Assembly: GCA_026018925.1 (NCBI GenBank)
Contig: JAKSZU010000007.1
Location: forward strand, 91,776,328-91,840,327
DNA length: 64,000 bases
DNA from: Tupaia tana
Lineage: Eukaryota > Chordata > Mammalia > Scandentia > Tupaiidae
Direction of reading: 5' to 3'
Shown: in pieces, positions 45,555 through 55,394 of the stretch
Layout of the letters: each line of letters opens with the position of its first letter
How positions within the stretch are numbered: the first letter of the stretch is position 1
The notes under the pieces: model-generated
Told to the model about the DNA's origin: nothing
Databases searched by the model: none
Seen by the model: only the letters and a program-made list of their open reading frames with translations
Translations under genes and position numbers: made by a program

Positions 45555-45660
45555 ACCTACACGATGTCACTTAATCCTTACGGCGACCTGTCTTACAGAT
45601 ATGGAAGCTGGGGCCCAGAGAGGAAGGCCACGGTCCTGCGGAGACAAGGTCCCAGCCTGG
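45555..45660 (-). mobile_element. MIR fragment
   Basis: CGATGTCACTTAATCCTTAC, GGCGACCTGTCTTACAGATA and GGGGCCCAGAGAGGAAGG. Confidence 0.75.
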
Positions 45661-45784
45661 GAGCTCTCTGCCCGCTCCTCTCCCGCCTGTCCCCTCACAC
45701 GCCTGCACAGAGGCAGAGAAGAAACACACACACTAGCCCCGATGACTGTTTCATAAAGCGAAGGCCTTGGCGTCTTCCGTGGAA

Positions 45785-45965
45785 ACAAACCTATGTGTGT
45801 TCAATCCTGGCCCTGCCTGCGTGCCCCTGTGCCCCTCACTTCCCCTCTCCGACCTCAGTTTTCTCACCTATGAAGTGGGGTCAATAGCCATGTGCACCCT
45901 GCAGGTCGTCATGAGCCCCAGCCAATGCTGGGCACACAGTAGGTGCTTAATGGAAGCTCACCTCT
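45785..45965 (+). mobile_element. MIR fragment
   Basis: TTCAATCCTGGCCCTGCCTG, CTCCGACCTCAGTTTTCTCA, CCTATGAAGTGGGGTCAATA and GGGCACACAGTAGGTGCTTA. Confidence 0.85.
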
Positions 45966-46724
45966 CGCATCTCTGTACTCTCATGTAGTGCAGACAGAAT
46001 AGCGTCTGTGGCCCTGGAGGGTTATGGCCCGAGAATGGGTCAGACAGGACTGACCAGGGCCGGATTGGGGGGGGAGGGTGAGCACCACCCCAGCTTGAGA
46101 GCAGGGCCCTGAGCAGCCGCCTCCTGTCGGCCTTATACTAACGACTTCAGTGTGTCTCCCCTTTTAGCACAAATATTCCTGCAATGCACACTCGTTCACA
46201 CGTCGCCGGAGGGCCGCCAGGCCTCCCCAGCCATGCATGCAGGGCCCCCTGATTGCTTTCTTCTGTGCAGTCTCCAGGAAGCAGAGGGGGTGCGGGCACA
46301 GCGGGGCCCGGGGCCCGGGCCAAAGCCACTCCCGTGGCTGGAACCCTGTTTCCCACTGAGGAGGCGCTCTGGGCTGGTGGCCTGCATGCTGAGACTCTGC
46401 ATGGCCTCGCTTTGCTTCTCTCCCTTGGGACTTCTTGTAATGGGCTCCAACAGCTGGGATCGGGCATTCCCCTAGGGCTGGCTGGGGCGGCAGGGGAGGC
46501 CCAGGGCAGGTGAAGTGGGGTGTTAGGTCGGATGGGGTGGACAGGGGGACAGGGCCTGCAGAGGGGCCCCAGAGAGCCGCTGACCATGGGTGGGCAGCCC
46601 CAGTGCAACATGGCCAGGCTCTGAGAGGTCAGCACTCCCTGCGCTGCCTCCAGCCACCGCTGAATTCCGCAGATGGTGCCTCTGCCGCCCCCCACCTGGC
46701 ATGGCCTTCTCAGCATCAGCCAGC

Positions 46725-46885
46725 CCCTTCCTAGTTCTCCAGGCCTCATTCCATGTCCCCACCTCCAGAAAGCCATCCCTGCTTGCTTTCCTTCCACACC
46801 CAGTCTCAGCCCACAATACACCGGGCACATCCCCATGGTCTTTGTCACATCGCGTGGTGATTAATTATCTGTGTATGGTGACAGC
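46725..46885 (+). mobile_element. L2 fragment
   Basis: CCAGAAAGCCATCCCTGCTT and TGGTCTTTGTCACATCGCGT followed by GGTGATTAATTATCTGTG fit an internal part of LINE2. Confidence 0.65.
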
Positions 46886-47493
46886 AGCTTCCCGGCATGA
46901 GGGATCGTCATTGTCACGGTGGGGATGGGGATGGGGACACTCCCGACACTCTGGAGACAGCCCGATGGAGCCCAGCGGCCCCCAAAGCACAGGAAGTGGA
47001 ACCCGTCAGGTGGTTTGCCAGCGGACGCCGTCCTTCAACTTGCGTACGTTTTCTTTCTTTGCATGGCGAGTGATGCTGGTCTCCCACTTATAATATTTAA
47101 AATACACTTAAGGAAAAAGTCAATTGGAAGAAAAATAACAACTAAGTCATAGTATGGGTTGTGGAAGGGGCTGGGTGTTGTCTACGTGAGAGGCTGCAGC
47201 TCGGGCCACGCTGACGGAGCAGAGCACTGGGCGTGACCAAGCCCTACAAATGCGGGGGGACCGTGAGGCAAGCCCTGCACTGGGTCTTGGGGGGTCCCAG
47301 CATTTACTGGGAACCACAGACCACTGGAAAAGAGTAGCCAACAGTGGCAGGTAAAACACCAGTGTCCACAGAGCAGTGGGGCAGTGTGATTCGGGGGACT
47401 TCCCAGAGGAGGTGACCTGAGTTGAGACATCGCAAATAAGGAACATTAGGGCAGGTAGAGAAAGTGTGCAGGTGAGAAGGGCAAAAGCAACTG

Positions 47494-47726
47494 TCACCAG
47501 CCCTGTGGCGTGGTGGTTAAGGCAGCCAGATCCCCTAGGACCAACTGCACAGTTTGAGTACCAGACCTGGCAGTTTGAAAAACATACCAGGTGCATGCGT
47601 GTGCATGGCCAAAATCCCAAAAGGACAGAGCGATGGAGAAGAGGTAGTGGGGTGATCATTCCCTCTGGGAATGCTTTCTCCTCTCCCTCTCTCGGTCTCT
47701 CTCTGGTGAGTATACACACACTTTAG

Positions 47727-47732
<6 letters not shown>
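47494..47732 (+). mobile_element. tRNA-derived SINE, tSINE-B
   Basis: CACCAGCCCTGTGGCGTGGT, GGTTAAGGCAGCCAGATCCC and GGCCAAAATCCCAAAAGGAC. Diverged. The tail has turned into the CA run that follows. Confidence 0.85.
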
Positions 47733-47759
<27 letters not shown>

Positions 47760-47760
47760 G
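47729..47760. repeat. (CA)n microsatellite
   Basis: About 15 CA units at the 3' end of the SINE before CCGGCAGTGTGTG. Confidence 0.95.
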
Positions 47761-47844
47761 GCAGTGTGTGTGAAGCATAGGGTGAAAGTCTGTGCAGCCA
47801 GAGGGCAGCCAGAGGACAACTAGGGAACAGAATATTTGCATGAC

Positions 47845-47980
47845 CTCAGACAACTTCCTGAGCCTTTAGAAGCCTCAGTTTTTCCATCTGTGAAATCGGA
47901 CAGTACCAAGTATCTCTTGGCATTGTGAGACTGCTGACCACAGATTCCGGCTCCTAGTAGGGTCTCAATAGACAATTTCT
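47845..47980 (+). mobile_element. MIR fragment
   Basis: GACCTCAGACAACTTCCTGA, AGCCTCAGTTTTTCCATCTG and GTGAAATCGGACAGTACC. Confidence 0.82.
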
Positions 47981-48069
47981 CTCCCTTCACAGGTTTCTGG
48001 GATCAGAGGGGAGATATCTAGAGTACTATGGGCAGAAGGAAGGAAGAGCTAGTGGCAGAACAGGGCTTT

Positions 48070-48305
48070 GTGGTCCCGCCTGTGGTGGTGGTGAACGTGG
48101 CTGAACCCCTCACGGCTGACTGTGCGCTTCGAGTCTGAACCCCGCCGCTCTGAGAAACATACCAGGCACGTGTATGTATGTGCCCAAAAGCTTAGAAGGA
48201 GGGAGAGACGGAGGAGAAGGGATTGCAGGGTGACCACTCCCTGTAGGGGATGCTTTCTCTCTTTCCTCTCTCTGTGTCTCTCCAGCAAGCGTGCACAAAT
48301 CAAGA
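48070..48305 (+). mobile_element. tRNA-derived SINE, tSINE-B, strongly diverged
   Basis: Head GGTCCCGCCTGTGGTGGTGG is poor. GCGCTTCGAGTCTGAACCCC, ACCAGGCACGTGTATGTATG and GGGATTGCAGGGTGACCACT are clear. It runs into the purine tract that follows. Confidence 0.82.
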
Positions 48306-48505
48306 TAGAGAGAAGGAAGGGACGAGAATGGTAGAAAGAAAAGAAAAGAGAGGAAAGAACAGAAAGGAAAAAAGAAAAGAAAAGAAGAAAAGAAAAAAAG
48401 AAAAGAAAAGAAAGAAAAGAAAAGAAAAGAAAAGAAAAGGGGGGGGAAAAGAGGGAGGAAAGAAGAGAAAAGAAAAGAAGAGAAGAGCAGGGCAGAGCAG
48501 GGCTT
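48300..48505. repeat. Polypurine (GA/AAAAG) tract
   Basis: About 200 bases of nearly pure purine on the + strand, built of AAAGAAAAG-type units with one GGGGGG run. Likely an expanded SINE A tail. Confidence 0.95.
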
Positions 48506-49116
48506 GGCTTCCTGAGCCCCTCTAATTCCTAGGTAAGAACGAGTAACTCCAGGTTCCCCGAGGGATGGGGTTAGGCTTTTGTACTTAGTTTGATGGGAAC
48601 GAGAAACCAGGAAGGCTCCTTGGAGGCCGTGGCCACTGAGCCAGAGGCATGTCTGTCAGGGTCGCAGGCATGGTCCGGGGAAGCCAGGCGGATGGAGCTG
48701 GAGCCTGTTGGACTCCCTTCACCTCAGGGCCGTCTCCTGAGCCCAAAGCACCACGCTCTGCCTAAAACGAATGGCTGCCCCTCACTGCGGTCCCCCATCC
48801 ACTGTTTCACCTTCCCCAGTTTCAGATACCCGTGGTCAAAAAATAGGTGAGCATGGTGTGAGATGTTTTGAGAGGGCGAGAGGGAGCGAGAAACCACATT
48901 CGCACAACCTTGACTACAGTCTGTTTATGCGGCTCTGTCACGAGCTCCATTGTTACCTCTCAGGGCACCTGATGTCTATGTTGAGCTTCGTTCGAGGTGT
49001 GTATTGTGTAGACGCAGACAGGATCTGCAGGGCACTGTCCATGGTCTTGCACTTCTGCGGCTAAGGTGGGACGGCTGTGTTGAGGATCTGCCTTGCACTG
49101 GGCTCCAAGCCGATGT

Positions 49117-49140
49117 GAGGGGTCTTCAGAAAGTTTATAG
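49117..49140 (+). mobile_element. Mariner-like MITE, first segment
   Basis: GAGGGGTCTTCAGAAAGTTT ATAG is the left terminal repeat of the MITE whose remaining pieces lie between the next four SINEs. Confidence 0.75.
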
Positions 49141-49300
49141 AGGAGCTGGCAGGTGGTATGGTGGTTAAGGGAGTTGGACTCCCACATGGCTGACTGTGGT
49201 TCGAGTCCTGGACCTGGCAGGTTGCTTTCCTTTTTTCTCTCTCTGGTCAAAATAAGTAAATAAATAAGTAAAGTTCAATAAAATAACTCTTTAAAAAACA
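49141..49300 (+). mobile_element. tRNA-derived SINE, B-short, nested in MITE
   Basis: AGGAGCTGGCAGGTGGTATG, GGTTCGAGTCCTGGACCTGG and CAGGTTG, then directly the CTTTCCTTTTTTCTCTCTCT tail. AGTTTATAG before and CAGTTTATAG after are the target-site copies. Confidence 0.92.
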
Positions 49301-49308
49301 GTTTATAG

Positions 49309-49568
49309 GGACCAGCAGTTAGCATAATGGCTATATCGCTGGACTCCCACGTAGCCGACCACGGTTCGCGTCCCGGACCCGGTGGTTAAAACTCACGCCA
49401 GGCATGTGTGCGTGCATGCCCAAGATCCCGAGAGGAGAATGGAGGAGAAGGGATTGTGGCGTGGCCATCCCCCCAGGGGGGTGATTTCTCGCTTTCTGTC
49501 TCTCTGTCTCTGTCTGTCGGCGAGCACACGTGCCCTATAGCAAAAACCTCTTAAAAAAAAAGAAAAAG
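49309..49568 (+). mobile_element. tRNA-derived SINE, tSINE-A, nested in MITE
   Basis: GGACCAGCAGTTAGCATAAT, ATCGCTGGACTCCCACGTAG and GGTTCGCGTCCCGGACCCGG. GTTTATAG is at 49301-49308 and 49569-49576. Confidence 0.95.
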
Positions 49569-49590
49569 GTTTATAGAAAAGGCATATTAT
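49569..49590 (+). mobile_element. Mariner-like MITE, second segment
   Basis: GTTTATAGAAAAGGCATATT AT corresponds to the second block of the MITE at 18000 (GAAATGCGTATTATGG). Confidence 0.7.
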
Positions 49591-49832
49591 GGGGCCAGCA
49601 GGTGATGTGCTGGTTAAGGCATTGGATCCCATATGGCCAACTCTGCAGTTTGAGTCCCAGACCCAGCGATTTGAAAAACGTGCTGGGGGTATGTGTGAGT
49701 GTGTCCAAAATCCTGAGAGGAGAATGGAAGAGAAAGGTTTGTGGTGTGGCCACCCCCCAAGGGAGTGATTTCTTACTTCCCCTCTCTCTGTCTCTGGTAA
49801 GTACATGCACCCTATGGCAATTTTTTTTTTTT
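49591..49832 (+). mobile_element. tRNA-derived SINE, tSINE-B, nested in MITE
   Basis: GGGGCCAGCAGGTGATGTGC, TGGTTAAGGCATTGGATCCC and GTGTCCAAAATCCTGAGAGG. The tail is unusual: CTATGGCAA is followed by a T tract, not an A tract. Confidence 0.92.
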
Positions 49833-49846
49833 AAGGTGTGATATAG

Positions 49847-50106
49847 GGACTAGCAGTTAGCGTAATGGCTATGTCGCTGGACCCCCATGTAGTCAACCGC
49901 GGTTCGTGTCCCGGACCCGGTGGCTTAAACTCACGCCAGGCGTGTGTGCGTGCATGCCCAAGATCCCGAGAGGAGAATGGAGGAGAAGGGATTGTGGCGT
50001 GGCTATCCCCCCTGGGGAGTGATTTCTCGCTTTCTATCTCTCTGTCTCTCTCTGTCTTTCTGGCGAGCGCACGTGCCCTATAGAAAAAACCTCTCCAAAA
50101 AAAAAA
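49847..50106 (+). mobile_element. tRNA-derived SINE, tSINE-A, nested in MITE
   Basis: GGACTAGCAGTTAGCGTAAT, GGTTCGTGTCCCGGACCCGG and GCGAGCGCACGTGCCCTATA. GTGTGATATA before (49836) and GTGTGACATA after (50107) are its target-site copies. Confidence 0.95.
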
Positions 50107-50182
50107 GTGTGACATAAAAAGCTATGCATGGATTTCAATTTCTTTTCATTTTTTAACAAACTTTTTGAAGTTCCCTTATATA
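50107..50182 (+). mobile_element. Mariner-like MITE, final segment
   Basis: AAAAGCTATGCATGGATTTC and TTTAACAAACTTTTTGAAGT TCCC complete the element. The end is the inverted counterpart of the start at 49117. Confidence 0.8.
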
Positions 50183-50189
50183 TATCCCC

Positions 50190-51130
50190 CCTCATTTAGT
50201 CCTCATATCTGCACCCAGAAGGTATTTTGGCCCTTTTATAATTGCGGAAGCCGGGGCTTACACAGGTCCGCAGGTACAAGGTGAGTAAGTGACAGGTGGC
50301 CCTGACTTCTGGAGCCAGGGGCATCTGCTCTGCTCACCTGCCTTTTGTGCAGAGGGTAGGGAGGCAGTGGAATTGAAAAGCAAAGGCCAAGGGCGAGGAG
50401 GTGAGGGGAGAACGCCCACATGCTCCCTCCTGCCACAGCCCAGGGGGTGACAGCTTTCACAGGACACAGGAGACAGCGGGAGCCGGGCGGAGGGCCCCCC
50501 TCCTAAGGGCTGTGTCCACTCCCTCCCAGTCCCTGGCCGGCCATGGACCAGCCCACCCATTCACATTCAGTCCTTTTCAGACCTTCCCCTGGCTCCGTCC
50601 ACAGCCAGCAGGGAGTCTGGGCCAGGTGTGGGAAGGACAGAGGGCCTGTGGAGGCCCTGACCTCAGCTTCTGGAGAGCCTAGGGGTCAAGCCCCAGCTTG
50701 TAGCGTGTGACTTTTGGCAAGTCATGTGCCCTCGTCCACACAGCCAGGATGTCAGTGCCAGCCCCTCCTCTGGGCCATGGAATCCTCTGGGTCAGCCCAG
50801 GAATCCAGCCAAGGGGTGGGGCCACCTGCTTGGCGGCTCGCCTCCCCCAGCCGACCCCTTTCTCATCCCAAGCAGAGTCTCCCCTCTCCCTTGTTCCACA
50901 CAGCTCCCAGCAGCTGTTCCTCGGGCCCAGGCAGAGAGCCCGGCTTGGCGCGTCTCTGGCTGAAGCCGATGAGAGAAAACAGGTTAAAAGTTCAGCCCTT
51001 GTTCTCTCCAGGAAGAAAAATCTGTAGCATTCGGAGTGTGAAAGGGAACCCTTTTTCAGCTCCAAAGCAGCATAATAGAACTTCCCTCCAATTTGCCATC
51101 AAAAAGATGCCCTTGGCACTGATTCCACCG
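50190..51130. other. Intronic stretch, mostly unique
   Basis: An antisense MIR scrap lies at 50190-50310 (TCATTTAGTCCTCATATCTG). The more AT-rich part at 50970-51120 (GAAAACAGGTTAAAAGTTC) could be conserved, but nothing specific is seen. Confidence 0.4.
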
Positions 51131-51138
51131 TCCTGGCA

Positions 51139-51154
51139 CCCCCCCCCCCCCCGC
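51139..51154. repeat. Poly-C tract
   Basis: About 15 C in a C-rich stretch of roughly 50 bases, a G-quadruplex candidate on the minus strand. Confidence 0.9.
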
Positions 51155-51714
51155 ACACCCCCCTCCCCGTGCCGGCCCCCCAGTGCAAAGGAACATGGTG
51201 ACCACAAACATAAGCCACAGGTGGTCAGGGCAATGCTCCTGCATCCTCTCCTGTCAGCTCAGGGCTCTGACCGGGGTTACCTCTGGCCACATGCTTCCTC
51301 CATTCCTGCCCTCCATCCCCACCATAGTTCAAGCCCTCTTACCACCCATTTGGACCGTCTTGGCAGCCTGGACACAGGGCACCCTGCCTCAAATTTTCTG
51401 GCCCTAGTTCTTCCGGCCCCCACCATCGAATAATTGTTTCAAGTCTCCAGAGTGTGTGGGTAGGAGGCCAGATACCTACACCTACACTTCCCACTCTGGC
51501 ACCAACTCCTATGCAATCTTCCAGAAGTCCCTCCCCCTCATGGGTCTCAGTTACGTGATCTCTAAAAGAAGTGTTTGGGCAGGACCAGGGATAACTTCTG
51601 AAATGGTTACTGAAACCCTGTGGTGAGAAGCAGCATGTGGCCACAGAGTCTGGGTTTGATTAGTGATGCCTGCCCTGAGCACAAAATTGGGACAAAGCAG
51701 CGAACATGCCTCTT

Positions 51715-52345
51715 GTCTCAGTTTGTGTTGTGCTGCTGTTAACAGGACACCTCCGACGGGGTGGTTATAAATCGTAGAGGCTGATTTAGCTATGGTCTTG
51801 GAAGTTGGGCAGTCCAAGAGCATGCCGCAGCATCTGACAAGGGCCATCCGTGGTGAACCAGCATGCCAGACAGCGAACAGGGACTGGACTTAGCCTTTAT
51901 TTTATTTATTTACTTACTTATAAGAGGTTTTTGCCTTAGGGTATGTGTGCTCACCGGGCAGAGAGACAGCGAGAGGGAAAGTGAGAAATCACCTGAGGGG
52001 GACAGCCATGCCACAATCTCTTCTCCTCCATTCTCCTCATGGGATCTTAGGCATGCACACACATGAGCCCAGTGTGAGTTTCAAGCCGCCAGATCCGGGA
52101 TTCGAACAGCAGTCGGCCGTGTGGGAGTCCAGCAATGTAACCGCTATGCCATCTGCTGGCCCCTGGGCTTACCCTTAATCAGGAGCCCGTTCCTGGGATA
52201 ACTTAGCACCTCTGAGATAATGGCATTAATCTATCCATGAGGGCAGAACCCTCATGACCTGGTCACCTCTTAAAGGCCAGCCTCGCATTACTGTTACAAT
52301 TAAATTCCAACACGCGTTTCGGCAGAGACACTCAGACTGTAGCAC
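51715..52345 (+). mobile_element. Unnamed eutherian dispersed repeat (split by a SINE)
   Basis: GTTTGTGTTGTGCTGCTGTT, AACAGGACACC, GGAAGTTGGGCAGTCCAAGA, then after the SINE GGCAGAACCCTCATGACCTG, GTCACCTCTTAAAGGCCAGC and ATTCCAACACG. A familiar repeat text that I cannot name. Confidence 0.65.
51903..52163 (-). mobile_element. tRNA-derived SINE, tSINE-B, inside the repeat above
   Basis: TTTTTGCCTTAGGGTATGTG, CCACAATCTCTTCTCCTCCA, GATCCGGGATTCGAACAGCA and AACCGCTATGCCATCTGCTG. Confidence 0.93.
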
Positions 52346-52359
52346 CTTTCGCCCTTTCA

Positions 52360-53450
52360 CAGAGCTCAGTGTGGCGGGTCCCACTGTGACCTTCACTGTG
52401 TGCTCCCCCACTCCCTCTCATGGCTGTTCGTATCTCACGTCGTCTCCGTTGTGACTGTGAACTGCCCCGTACAGGGTGTGCTGGTCACTTTCTCTCTCAA
52501 GATCCCCTGCCTGGTGCCTCATACAACACAGGCCTCAGGGTAGGTTTGTTGAATGAATGCTAGCGAGGGATCAGTGTCGATCATTCAGCACCTGGCAGTT
52601 TCATCCTGAGTGTCCTGAGGCCCCCGTGGCAGGGGAGTGGGAGAGAGGAGGGCACTGAGCCTGTCTGGGATGAATGGTGGTCTCTAGGGCCCTGTGGGTC
52701 TCCTTCACCCTGGACTGTGTGGCTCCCACCCTCCGACTGCTGGATTCCAGGGGAGCAGGTAGGAGTGCCACTGGTTCAGAAGCTGACCTGGGGCTCCTGA
52801 ACCGGCAGAGGCAGGTCACAGCTGGTCTCCACGGGCACAGTGCTGGCTGTTGGCACCTCCACCCCCAGCCCAGGGCGTCCTGAGGCAGAGTTGGCTGAGC
52901 CCTGCAGGAAAGGCTCTGGGGATGGGGACTCATGGAGGACCACAAGTTCCTGGAGAGGGGAGGATAGTACCTGAGGGGGGGTGTAGGCCCGAGGGGTGCA
53001 GAGGGGTAACAGAGGAGGCTCAGCCGGGACAGAGAGTGGCCCCTCTGAGGCCCGTGCGCCAGTGTTTGAAAATCTGGTGCATGCTGAAAAGCCAAACTCA
53101 ATGTAAAACACCAAGGGTCTGGCTGCAGACCCCCCTGACGCCCATCCAGGGCAGCCTGGGCTAAAGCACTCCGTGGAAAAGGAGGGGAGGGCTGTACCTG
53201 GGCGGTGGGACAGGATAGTCTGCACGAGGTGGGAGGCCAGAGCTGGGCCTGCAGGGTTGGAGCTGGGGGACAGACCCGGCCGGGCTGGGGGCCAGGCAGA
53301 TCCTGGCGTGGGAGGAAGTCCAGTCTCGGGGGGACGTGGAGAGGGCCCAGGGCAGGAGACTGTTGGGCACTGTGGAAGCGGGCGGGGCTCTGTGAAGGAC
53401 CTCGAGGGGCTGCGTGTTAAGGCCGACAGCGTCCGGGAGTTGGGACCCGG
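52360..53450. other. EPHB2: Last kilobase of intron 1
   Basis: An L2-like end is at 52490-52560 (GCCTGGTGCCTCATACAACA ... TTGAATGAATGC). The remainder is GC-rich unique sequence up to the exon 2 acceptor, without recognisable coding or repeat content. Confidence 0.45.
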
Positions 53451-53454
53451 TGGT

Positions 53455-53475
53455 GACTCTCTGCTCTCCCCACAG
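53455..53475 (+). other. EPHB2: Splice acceptor of exon 2
   Basis: A pyrimidine-rich run ending CTCTCCCCACAG precedes the exon directly. The phase it creates (split Glu codon) fits the known EphB exon 1/2 junction. Confidence 0.9.
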
Positions 53476-53540
53476 AGACGCTGATGGACTCCACTACGGC
53501 GACAGCCGAGCTGGGCTGGATGGTGCATCCTCCATCAGGG
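53476..53540 (+). CDS. EPHB2: EPHB2 exon 2 (coding, 65 bp)
   Basis: This exon encodes the short stretch between the signal peptide and the ligand-binding domain of the Eph receptor tyrosine kinase EphB2. It reads (E)TLMDSTTATAELGWMVHP-PSG, about residues 21-42 in human numbering. It starts after ...CTCTCCCCACAG with two bases that complete a codon split with exon 1, and it ends in phase 0 just before GTGAGT. From recalled family knowledge, 65 bp is the usual size of exon 2 in Eph genes, and TLMD...TATAELGW is the start of mature EphB receptors. EPHB1 has a similar but distinct segment (DTRTATAELGWTANPASG), so this is EPHB2 and not EPHB1. The reading frame continues directly into exon 3 after removal of intron 2. 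No frameshift or stop is present. Sequence context beyond the exon is ordinary intron. Confidence 0.95.
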
Positions 53541-53549
53541 GTGAGTCTC
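53541..53549 (+). other. EPHB2: Splice donor of exon 2
   Basis: GGG|GTGAGTCTC is a strong GT donor. Joining here to 56293 keeps ...PPSG|WEEV in frame. Confidence 0.93.
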
Positions 53550-53819
53550 GGCCCAAACCCCGCGGGGGCCCTGGGATCGCTCCACTCCGCTGCGGGCCCG
53601 AGTGCCCCTTGCCCTCCCAGCCCATTTCCCCACCAGGGCCCAGAGCCAGGCCTCTGGCCGCTCTCCCCTCCCAGTTCCCTGCCTGATAGAGCACCAGTTA
53701 CCATGACAACACGCTCGCTGCTTCGGCCTTTATCCCTGGAACCCCAAGGCAGGGCAGAGAATAGGGGCTTGCATGCCCCCGTTCCACAGTGGCCCTCTCC
53801 CGCGTGCCCGATCTCCCTC

Positions 53820-53965
53820 GGATGCTGTGCCAAGCACTTTTGCAGATCACCTCCAATCCTGTGGGGAAGAGTTACCTTTATCTGACGGGCGAGGAAACTG
53901 AGGCTCAGAGAGGTGTAGTCACCTGCCTGGGTCCTCAAGCTAGTAAGTGAAGGGGCTCGGGTTTG
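53820..53965 (-). mobile_element. MIR fragment
   Basis: GATGCTGTGCCAAGCACTTT, ATCTGACGGGCGAGGAAACT, GAGGCTCAGAGAGGTGTAGT and AGCTAGTAAGTGAAGGGGCT. Confidence 0.88.
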
Positions 53966-54202
53966 TGTCCAGGTCGTGGCCCAGCTCCCTCTGCCTCTTT
54001 CTGGGTCTCCCCGTGCTCAGGTGCCTGTCATCACACTGCCCTGGTCAGGTGACCTGAGCCGTGTCCGCCGCTCTGAGAGAGCGAGATCAGTTTGAGAGCC
54101 TCCTTTGTCTCCCACAAACCCCGCCAGCCTGGCATACAGGTGTGAGATCAAATTCTGTCCCCCTCTGCCACGCACTGGCTGTGTCATTCGCGGCCAGGCC
54201 CT

Positions 54203-54239
54203 TTAATTTATTTAGTTTGCTATAGGGCATGTGTGCTTC

Positions 54240-54271
<32 letters not shown>

Positions 54272-54443
54272 AAGTGAGAATTCACCGACCTCCTCCCAGC
54301 CCCAGGGAATGGCCACGCCACAGTCCCCTCTTGTCCATTCTCCTTGGGATTTTGGGAGATGGACACACACCGTTCGTGATCTGCAAGCCGCTAGGCCCGG
54401 GACTTGAGCCGTGCCATCGGCCACATGCACCACACCGCTGCCC
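54203..54443 (-). mobile_element. tRNA-derived SINE, tSINE-B
   Basis: TTTGCTATAGGGCATGTGTG, a GA run, CACGCCACAGTCCCCTCTTG, GGCCCGGGACTTGAGCC and CACCACACCGCTGCCCC. It sits in intron 2. Confidence 0.88.
54241..54268. repeat. (GA)n microsatellite
   Basis: About 14 GA units inside the SINE, at the complement of its TCTCTGTCTC stretch. Confidence 0.93.
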
Positions 54444-54867
54444 CAGTCGCCTCATCTCTCTGAGCTTTCGTTTCCTCATCCATACAGTGGTGCTTGTGTC
54501 TTTCTAACAGACTGATGTGAGGTTTCCCTGCAAATGAGCTCCCAAGGAAGAGGAGCTATGACAGTCACCACCATCATCGTCATCCATTTTAATGTTCACA
54601 CCTCGCCCCTGGTCTCTGGGGAGGGCTCCGGACGCCACAGCCCGCCCCTGCTCCCCGCCCCCCCAGCTCATCCCCTGGGACTCAGCTGCTGCCCAGGGAG
54701 CTGCATCCCCCGCCTCCCCCCAGGCCTGTGCTCTCAATAGACTGGGCCCCAGGGTCAGGCCTCATTCTGTGGCTCTTTCTTGTCACCAGTTTTCCATCTG
54801 CGAAGACGCTGGGCCCACAGCCCCACCCTGCCAGTAATGAGGCCAGGCTGGGCTTCAGGGCCCCCGG

Positions 54868-54966
54868 ACGCAATTATTTGGGGTGTTTAGGCTGCAGGGC
54901 CTCCGCATGTTAATTAGAGAGAGGGGAGAAAGGCAGAGTGCTCTAATTAAGTGCTCTAATTAAGTT
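54868..54966. promoter_or_regulatory. EPHB2: Cluster of TAATTA homeodomain-type motifs in intron 2
   Basis: TAATTA occurs at 54911-54916, 54944-54949 and 54957-54962, and AATTAT at 54871. The last two TAATTA lie in a perfect 13-bp tandem repeat, GTGCTCTAATTAA (54938-54950 and 54951-54963). A Sox-like AACAAGG follows at about 54987. No repeat family is recognised. Intron enhancers with such clusters are common near developmental genes, but activity is inference. Confidence 0.4.
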
Positions 54967-55394
54967 CTGAAGAAGAGCAGCGGTTGTAACAAGGGGCTGA
55001 CTTTGTCACATGGCGCCACCAAAAAAAAAAAATTAAACGCAGCGTAGGGAGCTGCAGAGCCGCCATTGAAGCCGAAGCCGGCCGCCAGCTCCAGCTTAGC
55101 ACCCCCCATGCACACGCACCCTCACGGCAGCTGACCCTGCTCCGCCGCAGACTTGGCCCAGAGAATGCCAGCGACAGAAGGACAAAGAACACTCACTTGA
55201 GGGCGACACCTCTCCCATCGCCTGCCACCGCCACAGTTATGACGGGGACTTAGGGGAAATAGAGGCCCAGAGTGGGGGTGTGGCTTGCCCAAGGTAACGC
55301 ATCAAGGTAGCAGAGCCTGGGCAGGGACCCAGGGCTCCTGGGCACCTGCTCCCTGTGTTCGGAAGCGGCGCAGGCAAGCACATGAGCGGGCCCG

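Larger units (their letters stand above)
1..53475 (+). other. EPHB2: EPHB2 intron 1, 3' part (inferred)
   Basis: No segment resembling EPHB2 exon 1 (signal peptide, initiator ATG in a CpG island) was found upstream of exon 2. The first 53 kb is therefore best read as the 3' part of a long first intron. From memory, human EPHB2 also has a first intron of tens of kilobases. The content is GC-rich unique sequence broken by SINEs, MIR, L2 and L1 fragments and two minisatellites, listed separately. I found no conserved open reading frame. It remains possible that the far left end is intergenic if an unrecognised alternative first exon lies inside. Confidence 0.75.
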
